From Tenacibaculum sp. (GTDB lineage Bacteria; Bacteroidota; Bacteroidia; Flavobacteriales; Flavobacteriaceae): a DNA stretch of 64,000 nucleotides. Where the stretch lies: assembly GCA_022448525.1 (NCBI GenBank), contig JAKVCX010000006.1, forward strand, positions 124,001 to 188,000, read 5' to 3'. Below the pieces are notes generated by a model. The model had not been told where the DNA came from. It did no database searches and saw nothing but the letters and a program-made list of their open reading frames with translations. This document shows, in pieces, positions 1-7,557 of the stretch; the first letter of the stretch is position 1, and each line of letters starts with the position of its first letter. Position numbers and translations under genes: made by a program.

Positions 1-670
1 TGGCAATTTGAATCAATGAAAAGACTACAGAAAAAATCAGTAATCGATTAAATAATGAGTCGAACTTATAAGTATTGTTTTTTTCAGTTACAATGAATCT
101 TAAATATAGCAATAGCGCCACAATTACTAACCCAATAACCATATGGATAGTAATAATCGTTGGTTTTAAATTTGTATCTACGACAGTTTTTCCAAGCCAT
201 GCTTCAAAAAGCATAAGGAAGAATGCGACAAACGAAATAATAGTGATGGTTTTATTTTCTTTTCGAAACTGAAAAGCACCATATAAAAGAAAAAGAAAAA
301 CAAATCCTGCAACAACAGATACCAAACGATTTATATATTCAGTCCAAGTGTGATATTTGTTAAACTTGGCGTAATCGTGTTTGGTGTATTTTGACCAATT
401 CTTTGGGTTAAAGCTTGTTCCGGTTGTTAAATCACTTTCTGCAACGAATAAAACTTCGTCCTTAACAATTATCATCCCTTGCTTAAATTCTTTATTTGCC
501 TGCCAAGTAATTTGTTCTTCTGAGGTAGGAGGAATGTAATATCCAAAACATTTTGGCCAATCTGGACAACCCATTCCTGATCCAGTCATACGAACTACTG
601 CTCCAGCGAGGAAAATTAAATAAACAGTTATTAAGGTAATTTTTACAATTCGAGGAAAGTGTTTTTTCAT
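1..670 (-). CDS. ctaA: Heme A synthase, COX15/CtaA family (C-terminal part cut off by window edge)
   Basis: Integral membrane enzyme that converts heme O to heme A for cytochrome oxidase. The reading frame is open from the ATG at 670 to the left edge, giving the first 223 residues; the stop lies outside the window. Seen in the translation: an N-terminal membrane helix (about residues 8-26), then GAVVRMTGSGMGCPDWPKC (23-41) with the paired cysteines C35 and C41 of the periplasmic loop, then the EYINR motif (111-115) at the start of the next helix, a further helix, and a TIHM histidine near residue 200. These features are characteristic of the CtaA/COX15 family. It lies head-to-tail downstream of a heavy-metal lipoprotein, separated from it by a terminator. 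The first ATG fits known family N-termini. Confident assignment. Confidence 0.9.
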   Translation of the reverse strand, partial: MKKHFPRIVKITLITVYLIFLAGAVVRMTGSGMGCPDWPKCFGYYIPPTSEEQITWQANKEFKQGMIIVKDEVLFVAESDLTTGTSFNPKNWSKYTKHDYAKFNKYHTWTEYINRLVSVVAGFVFLFLLYGAFQFRKENKTITIISFVAFFLMLFEAWLGKTVVDTNLKPTIITIHMVIGLVIVALLLYLRFIVTEKNNTYKFDSLFNRLLIFSVVFSLIQIA

Positions 671-705
671 CAAAAAATGTTTTTGCAAAGATATGGTAAA
701 AGCAT

Positions 706-740
706 AAAAAAAGCGCTCTACAAACTAGAGCGCTTTTCTT
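706..740 (-). terminator. Intrinsic terminator after the heavy-metal lipoprotein gene
   Basis: Perfect 12-bp stem (709-720 with 726-737, loop CAAAC). On the minus strand it is followed by a run of seven T. It lies between the end of the lipoprotein gene and the ctaA start, so ctaA probably has its own promoter. Confidence 0.8.
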
Positions 741-755
741 TAAAATGAATTTAAA

Positions 756-1217
756 TTATGCTTTCTTAGTAGCACAATTTTCTTTCTTGCAATCTTCCGC
801 ACATGCTTGCTTATTGGTTTCATCTTTACAGCACTCTTTTTTACTATCAGAGCAACTTTTAGCATTTTTACCATTTGATTCAGAAGCTTTGTATGTATTA
901 CCATCACCAACTCCTTCAACAAAAGCAATCAAGCTAGCTTTATCTATTTTTTCTGCGTCATATTTTATAGTTGCTAAACTATCAGTAAAAACAACTTTCG
1001 CTTCTAAAACCCCTTCTTTTTTAGCAAGTTTAGACTCTATTGTTTTAGCACATCCTATTTCACAAGACATTCCTGATACGTTTAAAGAAAGCATTTCAGC
1101 TTTCGCAACAGTAGTTTCTTTATTTTCTTTAGTTTCTCCTTTGTTAGCTTCAGATTTACAACTTGTAATAACAGAAGCTGTTAAGAATAAGGCAAATACT
1201 ACTTTTAATAATTTCAT
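756..1217 (-). CDS. Heavy-metal-associated (HMA) domain lipoprotein with cysteine-rich tail
   Basis: 153 residues. An N-terminal lipoprotein signal ends in VITSC, with the predicted lipidated Cys at position 20, so the protein is probably exported and membrane anchored. Residues 43-108 form an HMA-like ferredoxin fold: GMSCEIGC carries C52 and C56, spaced CxxxC instead of the usual CxxC of copper chaperones, followed by typical strands and helices. The tail (120-153) holds six more cysteines (C122, 129, 130, 139, 143, 148) among Lys, Asp and Glu. Family knowledge suggests copper or another soft metal as ligand; this is inference. It is monocistronic, with a TAAATTTG box upstream and a terminator downstream. 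A role in delivering or buffering copper for cytochrome oxidase beside ctaA is possible but unproven. Confidence 0.75.
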   Translation of the reverse strand: MKLLKVVFALFLTASVITSCKSEANKGETKENKETTVAKAEMLSLNVSGMSCEIGCAKTIESKLAKKEGVLEAKVVFTDSLATIKYDAEKIDKASLIAFVEGVGDGNTYKASESNGKNAKSCSDSKKECCKDETNKQACAEDCKKENCATKKA

Positions 1218-1242
1218 TATTTACGTCTATTTAATTATTTCA

Positions 1243-1250
1243 CAAATTTA
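1243..1250 (-). promoter_or_regulatory. Candidate -7 box for the HMA lipoprotein
   Basis: Minus strand reads TAAATTTG, an exact match to the Bacteroidota TAnnTTTG element, about 25 bases before the start codon. No clear TTG was seen at the -33 spacing. Confidence 0.45.
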
Positions 1251-1307
1251 TTAAAAAAAGATTTTTAAGTCTTTAAAATAGACGAATTTTACATTTTAAA
1301 CGACGAG

Positions 1308-2180
1308 ATGAACAAGATTCAATATAAATGGGTGTATTTAGTGCTGCTTTCTTTGATTTGGGGAAGCTCTTTTATTTTGATGAAAAAAGCACTTTTAGGA
1401 TTAACTCCGGTACAAGTAGGAGCACTAAGAATATTAATCACCGCTTTTTTTCTTTTACTTATTGGTTTTAAGAGTTTAAAAAAGATTAAAAAGGAACAGT
1501 GGAAGTATGTTTTTTATAGTGCTCTTTTAGGAACTCTTTTTCCTTCATTTTTGTATGCTTTTGCTATTCACAAAATTGACAGTTCAATTGCTTCTATATT
1601 AAACTCCTTAACACCATTTAATACATTGTTAGTTGGAACCTTAGTTTTTGGTTTCTTATTTCAGAAGAAACAAATTGTTGGAATATTGGTTGGTTTAGTG
1701 GGAACACTGATTTTAATTTTAAAAGGAGCCGATCTAAATCCAAATCAAAATTATTGGTTTGCTTTATTGCCAATTATTTCATCTATTGGGTATGCATTTA
1801 ATGTGAATATTATTAAAAAATATTTGCAAGATTTGGAACCACTAGCGATTACAACAGGAAACTTTGTTTTGATTATAGTTCCTGCGTTAATTGTATTAGC
1901 AACAACTGGTTTTTTCACTTCTTTTGAATTGAATGAAACTACAGAGCCGGCTTTGTTTTACATCGGTGTTTTAGCTGTAGTAGGAACAGGATTTGCAAAA
2001 ATTATGTTTAATAAATTAATCCAAATTTCTTCTCCTATATTTTCTTCTTCAGTAACTTATTTAATACCAATTGTTGCTGTAATTTGGGGAATTTTAGATG
2101 GTGAAAAATTAAGTGTAATTCAGTTGATTGCTGGGATTATAATATTGTTCGGAGTTTATTTGGTCAACAAAAAGAAATAA
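1308..2180 (+). CDS. DMT-superfamily transporter, EamA family
   Basis: 290 residues, almost entirely hydrophobic, with about ten predicted membrane helices arranged as two five-helix EamA repeats (roughly residues 8-140 and 150-288). The N-terminus WVYLVLLSLIWGSSFILMKK, with the IWGSSF motif in helix 1, is the hallmark of EamA/RhaT-type drug/metabolite exporters. The second repeat ends in IILFGVYLVNKKK, with positive residues at the cytoplasmic end. The substrate cannot be told from sequence; members export amino acids, purines or other metabolites. Starts at the ATG following the divergent lipoprotein promoter region and ends at a bidirectional terminator shared with the convergent M16 genes. 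Family call is firm, function general. Confidence 0.85.
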   Translation: MNKIQYKWVYLVLLSLIWGSSFILMKKALLGLTPVQVGALRILITAFFLLLIGFKSLKKIKKEQWKYVFYSALLGTLFPSFLYAFAIHKIDSSIASILNSLTPFNTLLVGTLVFGFLFQKKQIVGILVGLVGTLILILKGADLNPNQNYWFALLPIISSIGYAFNVNIIKKYLQDLEPLAITTGNFVLIIVPALIVLATTGFFTSFELNETTEPALFYIGVLAVVGTGFAKIMFNKLIQISSPIFSSSVTYLIPIVAVIWGILDGEKLSVIQLIAGIIILFGVYLVNKKK

Positions 2181-2182
2181 AA

Positions 2183-2215
2183 AAGAGTCGAAACTTTCGC
2201 CCCGACTCTTCATTT
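2183..2215. terminator. Terminator between convergent EamA and M16 genes
   Basis: 8-bp stem AAGAGTCG (2183-2190) with CGACTCTT (2203-2210). It has a strong T-run in the minus direction and a weaker T-rich flank in the plus direction. Confidence 0.7.
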
Positions 2216-2234
2216 TATTATGTATTATTTCTGA

Positions 2235-4283
2235 CTATTGAAAATCAGCATCGGTAACACCTTCGTTAACTTTAATTTCTTTAATTACGAAGTTTAAATC
2301 CATTGGACCTTGTTTTACGTTTGTTTTGTGAGGGAATTTTACGCCGTTCACTTCTTTATAATCTCCAAATGTAGTTGGCACTTTAATTTCTCCTTGTGGA
2401 CCTTTAACTGTTCTTAATGACTTAATCTTCAATCCAGATTTCATATCGTAGAAAATCTCTGTATCGTTATACTTAATTACATAAGCATTATTTCCATCAA
2501 CAGGCTCTATTCTATCCAATTTTCCAGCTTTGTAAGCTTCGTCTTCAAAAGGAGATTTTCTAGCTTGAGCTTCTTCTAAATCTTTACCTTCTAAATCTTT
2601 TCTTCTTCCTTGCGCTTCTGCATAACCTTTAGTTCCATCAAAAACTTGCTTGCTAAATGTTTGTCCCATTCCTGAAACAACAACAGAAGATTTATTAGGA
2701 GCAGCTGCTTTACTTGTTAAAGTAAGTTCAATTCCTTGAACTTTAGCGTTAGATACACTCATTACAGTTTTAATTGCTGCAACTTTATCTTTACCTCCAA
2801 TAGCTTCGAAGTATTTATCTACAACAGTTGTTGCTGTTACTCCTGCTGGAATTGGTAAACTCATTTTAGGCTTAGTTGTAGCGTTACCTTTTTTATCGAA
2901 ATACTTGATTGCGTAATCAGTAGTTTTCTCTAAGTTATCTAAAACTTCAATTCCCTTACCTGTAATAAAAATTCTTGCTTTATCACCTTTGAAATACTTA
3001 ATTGCTGCATTTTGAACATCATCTAAAGTTACAGAATTAATGTTTTCTAAGTAGTTTTCATAAAAGTCGTTAGGTAGGTTATAACGAGCAATGTTTAAAG
3101 CGAAATTAGCTACAGTTCTTGGCTTTTGAACGTCCATTACGAAGTTTCCTACGTATTGAGCTTTTGCATTCTTTAATTCTTCTTCCGAAACTTTTTGGTA
3201 ACGAATTTTGTTGATTTCTTTTTGTAATTCAACAACAGCACTATCAGTTACCATATTACGCACACTTGCTGTAGCTCTAAATGTTCCTGCATATCTACTC
3301 TGACTTAATCTTGAGTAAGATCCATAAGTATAACCTTTATCTTCTCTTAAGTTCATAAATAAACGAGCAGTTCCACCACCACCTAAAATGTTGTTTGCTA
3401 ATAAAGCAGCATAGTATTCTTTATCACCTAAAGTTAAATCAACATTATTTACAACAGCAATTTCTGATTGTACAGCGTTTGGCATATCAATAAAATTGAT
3501 TTCTGTTGTAGATGGGTTTGAAGTTTGAGGCATTGTATAAGCAGGAATGTTTCCTTTTTTCCAGTCTCCGAATAATTTCTTAACTAACTTTTTTGTTTTC
3601 TTTGGGTTAATGTCACCAACGATAACTAAGTAAGCATTGTTAGGCTTGTAGTATGTGTTATAGTTGTTTTTTACATCAGCAAGAGAAATGTTTTTAATAC
3701 TCTCAGGAGTTGTAAACTCACCGAATGGGTGGTTACTTCCGTAAGTTAAATAATCTTCAACTCTACGAGCAATTGAAGTTACGTTTTTCTCATTGTTTTT
3801 TAACCCATCTAAAGTTCTTTCAACTTCTTTGTCAAATTCTTCTTGAGAGAACACCGAGTTTTTCACTCCGTCTGCCATTAAAGCTAAAATTTCAGGGAAA
3901 TATTTCTTTAATGAAGAAGCGAATGCTCCACTTTGGAAGAAATTAACATTAGCACCTAAATAGTCAATTTTTTCGTTGAAGTCATCTTTAGACATTGATG
4001 CAGTTCCATTCCCTAATAAACTTCCCATCATACTTGATAACCCAGCTTTGTCTCCTTCAAAAACAGGCTTGTTATCAATAGTTAAGTTTGCTGATGCTCT
4101 TGGTAATTTATGGTTTTCTACCATAATTACTTGTAAACCATTTGAAAGTGTAAACTTTTCTGGTTTTCCTAATTTAATTTTAGGAGCAGGTCCGGGTTTC
4201 GGTTGTTTATTTAAATCTCTTTGTGCACTTGCAGCAAAAGTCATTGCTATAATTGCTACGAATGATAATATTTTTGTTTTCAT
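2235..4283 (-). CDS. M16-family protein, non-catalytic partner, with C-terminal LolA-like domain
   Basis: 682 residues with a signal peptide (about 1-20, ending ASAQ). Residues 38-460 carry the two-lobed M16 (insulinase/processing-peptidase) fold: FTLSNGLQVIMVENHKLP, the central VIVGDINPKKTKKLVKKLF and GGGTARLFMNLREDKGYTYG are recognisable. The zinc-binding HxxEH is absent; the equivalent stretch (about 81-91) reads AGLSSMMGSLL, so it cannot be an active peptidase alone. A separate segment, about 480-682 (VDKYFEAIGG through the end), resembles the LolA/outer-membrane-lipoprotein-sorting fold found fused to M16 proteins in Bacteroidota. The catalytic partner gene lies immediately upstream (31-base gap), implying a periplasmic heterodimer like mitochondrial MPP alpha/beta. 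The substrate is unknown. Confidence 0.85.
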   Translation of the reverse strand: MKTKILSFVAIIAMTFAASAQRDLNKQPKPGPAPKIKLGKPEKFTLSNGLQVIMVENHKLPRASANLTIDNKPVFEGDKAGLSSMMGSLLGNGTASMSKDDFNEKIDYLGANVNFFQSGAFASSLKKYFPEILALMADGVKNSVFSQEEFDKEVERTLDGLKNNEKNVTSIARRVEDYLTYGSNHPFGEFTTPESIKNISLADVKNNYNTYYKPNNAYLVIVGDINPKKTKKLVKKLFGDWKKGNIPAYTMPQTSNPSTTEINFIDMPNAVQSEIAVVNNVDLTLGDKEYYAALLANNILGGGGTARLFMNLREDKGYTYGSYSRLSQSRYAGTFRATASVRNMVTDSAVVELQKEINKIRYQKVSEEELKNAKAQYVGNFVMDVQKPRTVANFALNIARYNLPNDFYENYLENINSVTLDDVQNAAIKYFKGDKARIFITGKGIEVLDNLEKTTDYAIKYFDKKGNATTKPKMSLPIPAGVTATTVVDKYFEAIGGKDKVAAIKTVMSVSNAKVQGIELTLTSKAAAPNKSSVVVSGMGQTFSKQVFDGTKGYAEAQGRRKDLEGKDLEEAQARKSPFEDEAYKAGKLDRIEPVDGNNAYVIKYNDTEIFYDMKSGLKIKSLRTVKGPQGEIKVPTTFGDYKEVNGVKFPHKTNVKQGPMDLNFVIKEIKVNEGVTDADFQ

Positions 4284-4314
4284 GATTGTTGTTTCGTTCT
4301 TTTAGATATTGAAA

Positions 4315-5628
4315 TTATTTCTTCTGTTCTGGTAAATATTCCATCACTAATCTTTGATTAGGATTCAAATATTTCTTCGCTACATTTCTAATATCTTCTC
4401 TAGTAATAGATCTATAAATGTCAATTTCAGTATTGATAAGATTAGTATCTCCATATAGAACGTTGTAACGTGCTAAAGAGTTTGCAATTCCTTCAACACT
4501 TGAGTTAGAGTTTACGAATCGGTTCTCAAATTGGTTTTGTAATTTTTGAAAATCTCTTTCAGAAATTAACTCACTTTGAAGTTTAACGATTTCAGCATCC
4601 ATTTCTTTGCTTAAATCTTCTAATGATGTTTTACCTAATGGTAAAGCGTATAAAATGTATGTTCCGTAATCTTCTTGGCTTAAGTTAATAGCTCCTGCCT
4701 GTAAAGCCATTTTCTTGTTGTCAACAAGTTTCTTGTATAAAACAGAACTTCTACCAGTACTTAAATAAGTAGAAATCATATCTAAAATTCTAGAATCCTT
4801 AGTTTTCATTGAAGGAGTTCTGTAAGCTTGCATGATTGCAGGAATCTGAATGTTTGGATCGTAAGCTTTAGCGTTAATTTGAGAAGTAATAGGATCTTCT
4901 TTAGGGAAGTTTCTATCGATATCTTCTCCTCTTGGAATTCTTCCGAAGTACTCTTTAATTAATTTTTTAGCTTCCTTAACATTAATATCTCCAGCAACAA
5001 CTAAAGTGGCGTTGTTAGGAGTATAGAACTTCTTGTTGAATGCTAAAAACTCTTCTAAAGTTGCAGCATCTAAGTGTTCCATTTTTCCAATAGTAGTTCC
5101 TTTGTATGGGTGCTTTTTGAAAATGTTTTTCTTTACGTTTTCTAAAAAGCGAGAATAAGGTTGATTATCTACACGTAATCTTTTTTCTTCTTTTACTACT
5201 TCATTTTGAGTGTCAACACCATCTTGCTTAATAATTGGGTGTAATAAACGTTCAGATTCCATCCATAAACCTAATTCTAAGTTATTTGATGGAAAAATTT
5301 CGTAGTAATATGTTCTGTCATCAGTAGTATTGGCATTATTTCTACCCCCATTTGAAGAAACTATTTTAAACCAATCTCCTTTCTTAATGTTCTTTGTACC
5401 TTCAAAAAGTAAATGCTCGAAAAAGTGAGCCATTCCTGTTCTATCTGGTTGTTCATCTTTAGCACCTACATGATACATTACAGAAGTTACTACTACCGGA
5501 GCAGAGTTGTCTTCATGCAAAATAACATGCATTCCATTATTTAAATCATACTCTTCAAAAGCTACCTGTTGTGCACTTGCGGAAAAAAGAGCAGCAACTG
5601 CGGTAAGCGTTAAAATGGTTTTTTTCAT
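4315..5628 (-). CDS. Zinc-dependent M16 peptidase, catalytic subunit
   Basis: 437 residues; signal peptide 1-19 (AAVAALFSASA-type), so periplasmic. The inverted zinc motif HFFEH is intact (H68, E71, H72) in GMAHFFEHLLFEGTKN. The downstream glutamate ligand is in NEVVKEEKR (E147 or E148), at the expected distance of about 75 residues. The second lobe starts near residue 210 (VVAGDINVKEAKKLIKEYFG) and ends at LNPNQRLVMEYLP. Length equals the single-chain M16B type, which normally works as a dimer, here with the inactive homologue encoded next downstream. The two genes form an operon divergent from rplU. Inferred role: clearance or processing of small periplasmic peptides. Confidence 0.9.
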   Translation of the reverse strand: MKKTILTLTAVAALFSASAQQVAFEEYDLNNGMHVILHEDNSAPVVVTSVMYHVGAKDEQPDRTGMAHFFEHLLFEGTKNIKKGDWFKIVSSNGGRNNANTTDDRTYYYEIFPSNNLELGLWMESERLLHPIIKQDGVDTQNEVVKEEKRLRVDNQPYSRFLENVKKNIFKKHPYKGTTIGKMEHLDAATLEEFLAFNKKFYTPNNATLVVAGDINVKEAKKLIKEYFGRIPRGEDIDRNFPKEDPITSQINAKAYDPNIQIPAIMQAYRTPSMKTKDSRILDMISTYLSTGRSSVLYKKLVDNKKMALQAGAINLSQEDYGTYILYALPLGKTSLEDLSKEMDAEIVKLQSELISERDFQKLQNQFENRFVNSNSSVEGIANSLARYNVLYGDTNLINTEIDIYRSITREDIRNVAKKYLNPNQRLVMEYLPEQKK

Positions 5629-5725
5629 CAGTTTTGATTTGAAAATTTTTAATAATTTTAGAGTTTGACGCTAACACTTTTGATTTGTTACAGAAATATT
5701 AGATAAAAACTCATTAAACTTTTAT

Positions 5726-5733
5726 CAAAAATA
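5726..5733 (-). promoter_or_regulatory. Candidate -7 box for the M16 pair
   Basis: Minus strand TATTTTTG lies about 97 bases upstream of the catalytic M16 start in the divergent region. TTTG occurs upstream, but at 16 rather than 19-20 bases, so this is only a candidate. Confidence 0.35.
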
Positions 5734-5772
5734 AGAATAAATTGGTGCACAAATTATTTTGATTATAAAGAG

Positions 5773-5802
5773 TTGTTTTCCAGTAAAAAAACAGTATATT
5801 TG
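5773..5802 (+). promoter_or_regulatory. Promoter of rplU-rpmA
   Basis: TTG (5773-5775), 19-base spacer, TATATTTG (5795-5802): an exact Bacteroidota housekeeping promoter. Transcription should start near 5806, giving a leader of about 56 bases. Confidence 0.8.
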
Positions 5803-5807
5803 CACCC

Positions 5808-5825
5808 GCATTTTAGTTAAAATGC
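5808..5825 (+). promoter_or_regulatory. Hairpin at the 5' end of the rplU leader
   Basis: Perfect inverted repeat GCATTTT-AGTT-AAAATGC beginning two or three bases after the predicted transcription start. It could protect the mRNA 5' end or serve ribosomal-protein feedback; neither is shown by sequence. Confidence 0.45.
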
Positions 5826-5861
5826 TGTATATAATTAAAGTATAAACGCAAAACAAATAGT

Positions 5862-6368
5862 ATGTACGCAATCGTAGAGATAGCAGGGCAGCAATTTAAA
5901 GTAGCAAAAGACCAAAAAGTTTACGTTCACCGTTTACCAGAGGCAGAAGGATCTAAAGTGACTTTTGACAAGGTAATGTTAATTGAAGACAAAGGTAATG
6001 TAACTGTTGGCGCCCCAGCTATAGAAGGTGCAGGAGTAACTGCAAAGATCTTAGGTCACTTAAAAGGAGACAAAGTAATCGTTTTCAAGAAGAAAAGAAG
6101 AAAAGGTTACAAAAAGAAAAATGGTCACCGTCAGTACTTAAGTGAAATTCAAATCGAAAGCATTGCTGCTTCAGGTGTAAAAGCTGCTAAGAAAGCTGAG
6201 CCTAAAAAAGCAGAAGCGAAGAAAGAAGCTCCAGCTGCAGAAGCAAAAGCTGAATCTAAAGATTTAAGTTCAATGACAGTTGCTGAATTAAAGGCTTTAG
6301 CTAAGGAAAGAGGTATTACAGGATACACTTCTTTAAAGAAAGCTGAATTAATTGAAGCATTAAGTTAA
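5862..6368 (+). CDS. rplU: 50S ribosomal protein L21 with C-terminal SAP/Rho-N-like extension
   Basis: 168 residues versus about 103 for standard L21. Residues 1-103 are canonical L21: MYAIVEIAGQQFKV at the start and the rRNA-binding KKKRRKGYKKKNGHRQ (77-91). Residues 104-134 are a low-complexity Ala/Lys/Glu linker. Residues 135-168 (LSSMTVAELKALAKERGI, then TSLKKAELIEAL) resemble the helix-extended-loop-helix of SAP or Rho N-terminal domains, small nucleic-acid-binding modules. It is followed 27 bases later by rpmA, the usual L21-L27 pair. The L21 part is certain; the meaning of the extension is inference. Confidence 0.97.
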   Translation: MYAIVEIAGQQFKVAKDQKVYVHRLPEAEGSKVTFDKVMLIEDKGNVTVGAPAIEGAGVTAKILGHLKGDKVIVFKKKRRKGYKKKNGHRQYLSEIQIESIAASGVKAAKKAEPKKAEAKKEAPAAEAKAESKDLSSMTVAELKALAKERGITGYTSLKKAELIEALS

Positions 6369-6395
6369 TCATTAACCTTTAAAAAACTATAAAAG

Positions 6396-6656
6396 ATGGC
6401 TCATAAGAAAGGTGTCGGTAGTTCGAAGAACGGTCGTGAATCGGAATCGAAACGATTAGGAGTTAAAATTTTTGGAGGACAAGCTGCTATCGCAGGTAAC
6501 ATTATTGTTCGTCAAAGAGGAACACAACATTACCCAGGTGAGAATGTATACATGGGAAAAGATCACACTTTACATGCTAAAGTTGATGGTGTTGTACAAT
6601 TCCAAAAGAAAAGAGATAACAAATCATACGTTTCAATAGTTCCATTCGAGGCTTAA
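6396..6656 (+). CDS. rpmA: 50S ribosomal protein L27
   Basis: 86 residues, full length for L27. The N-terminus [22 protein letters not shown] is the flexible arm that reaches the peptidyl-transferase centre, and [20 protein letters not shown] is the conserved body. There is no N-terminal cleavage extension of the Firmicutes type. It is the second gene of the rplU operon and is followed by a strong terminator. Confidence 0.98.
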   Translation: MAHKKGVGSSKNGRESESKRLGVKIFGGQAAIAGNIIVRQRGTQHYPGENVYMGKDHTLHAKVDGVVQFQKKRDNKSYVSIVPFEA

Positions 6657-6678
6657 GAAACTAACTGATAGAAAATAA

Positions 6679-6713
6679 AAAAAACGCTCAATTTAATTAT
6701 TGAGCGTTTTTTT
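6679..6713 (+). terminator. Intrinsic terminator of rplU-rpmA
   Basis: 14-bp stem (6679-6692 with 6699-6712) around a six-base loop, core ACGCTCAAT/ATTGAGCGT, followed by T-run. The A-rich left side makes it potentially bidirectional. Confidence 0.9.
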
Positions 6714-6842
6714 ATGTATAAGGGATTATTAAAATAAGGGTATTTTCTGTATTAAATTTCGTCATACTTTGTTGACCGTTACAAATAAAGTAACATTTTA
6801 GAAACATTTACTTAACATAGGTTAATGATTGTGTTAAAATCT

Positions 6843-7499
6843 TTAATTTTTGGCATTCCATTCGTTAAAAAACTGATTTAGGAATAATTCCATGAACTGA
6901 TGCCTTTCGGTTGCGATATTTTTTCCTGTTTCCGTGTTCATTTTGTCTTTTAATAGAAGTAGCTTTTCATAAAAGTGATTAATTGTTGGTGCAGTAGACT
7001 TTTTATATTCCTCTTTGGTCATATTTAAGTTCGGTTTTATTTCAGGATTGTATAAAGCCCTATTTTTAAATCCACCGTAATTAAAACATCGGGCAATTCC
7101 AATAGCGCCAATGGCATCTAATCGGTCAGCGTCTTGTACAATGTCAAGTTCAAGTGATTTGAATTTTTGATTAAAATTCCCTCCTTTAAAAGAAATATTT
7201 TCAATTATATTTTTTACATGTTCAATAGTTTTAGAATCTACATTTTGTAATGCTAAAAATTCACTAGCAACTTTTGGTCCTATAGTTTCATCGCCGTTAT
7301 GAAATTTGCTATCAGCAATATCGTGAAGTAACGCTCCTAATGAAACGGTGAGTAAGTCAGCTCCTTTTTCTTTTTCAGCAATGGCTAGGGAATTTTTATA
7401 TACTCTTTCTATATGAAAATAGTCATGACCTCCTTCTGCATTTTCCAATGTTTCTTTTACGAAGTCTATAGTGTTTTGGATAATTTGGGATGTGTTCAT
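6843..7499 (-). CDS. HD-domain metal-dependent phosphohydrolase
   Basis: 218 residues from the ATG at 7499. HD-superfamily ligands are visible: H25 and H29 in GGHDYFHIERV, the HD doublet H59-D60 in GALLHDIADSKF, and a later aspartate in QDADRLDAIGAIG. The arrangement matches the YedJ/PgpH-like predicted nucleotide or phosphate-ester hydrolases; the substrate is unknown. A TTG six bases upstream (7505) extends the frame, but it lies inside a perfect TATTTTTG promoter box (7503-7510), so the ATG is the real start and the mRNA would be leaderless. The gene is separated from asd by a terminator. Confidence 0.85.
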   Translation of the reverse strand: MNTSQIIQNTIDFVKETLENAEGGHDYFHIERVYKNSLAIAEKEKGADLLTVSLGALLHDIADSKFHNGDETIGPKVASEFLALQNVDSKTIEHVKNIIENISFKGGNFNQKFKSLELDIVQDADRLDAIGAIGIARCFNYGGFKNRALYNPEIKPNLNMTKEEYKKSTAPTINHFYEKLLLLKDKMNTETGKNIATERHQFMELFLNQFFNEWNAKN

Positions 7500-7502
7500 A
7501 CG

Positions 7503-7510
7503 CAAAAATA
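7503..7510 (-). promoter_or_regulatory. Candidate -7 box for the HD hydrolase, three bases before its ATG
   Basis: Minus strand reads TATTTTTG, then CGT, then ATG. It overlaps the T-run of the asd terminator. No TTG seen at -33. Confidence 0.45.
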
Positions 7511-7511
7511 A

Positions 7512-7537
7512 AAAATCCCACTACAAAGTGGGATTTT
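7512..7537 (-). terminator. Intrinsic terminator of asd
   Basis: 11-bp perfect stem AAAATCCCACT/AGTGGGATTTT with ACAA loop. The minus-strand 3' side continues as a T-rich run. Confidence 0.85.
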
Positions 7538-7557
7538 CAAATTATAAACAATGTACC

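Noticed and set aside
745..1254. 169-residue open frame on the plus strand.
   Set aside because: Exactly antisense to the HMA lipoprotein, which has signal, lipobox and family motif; the plus frame is a shadow.
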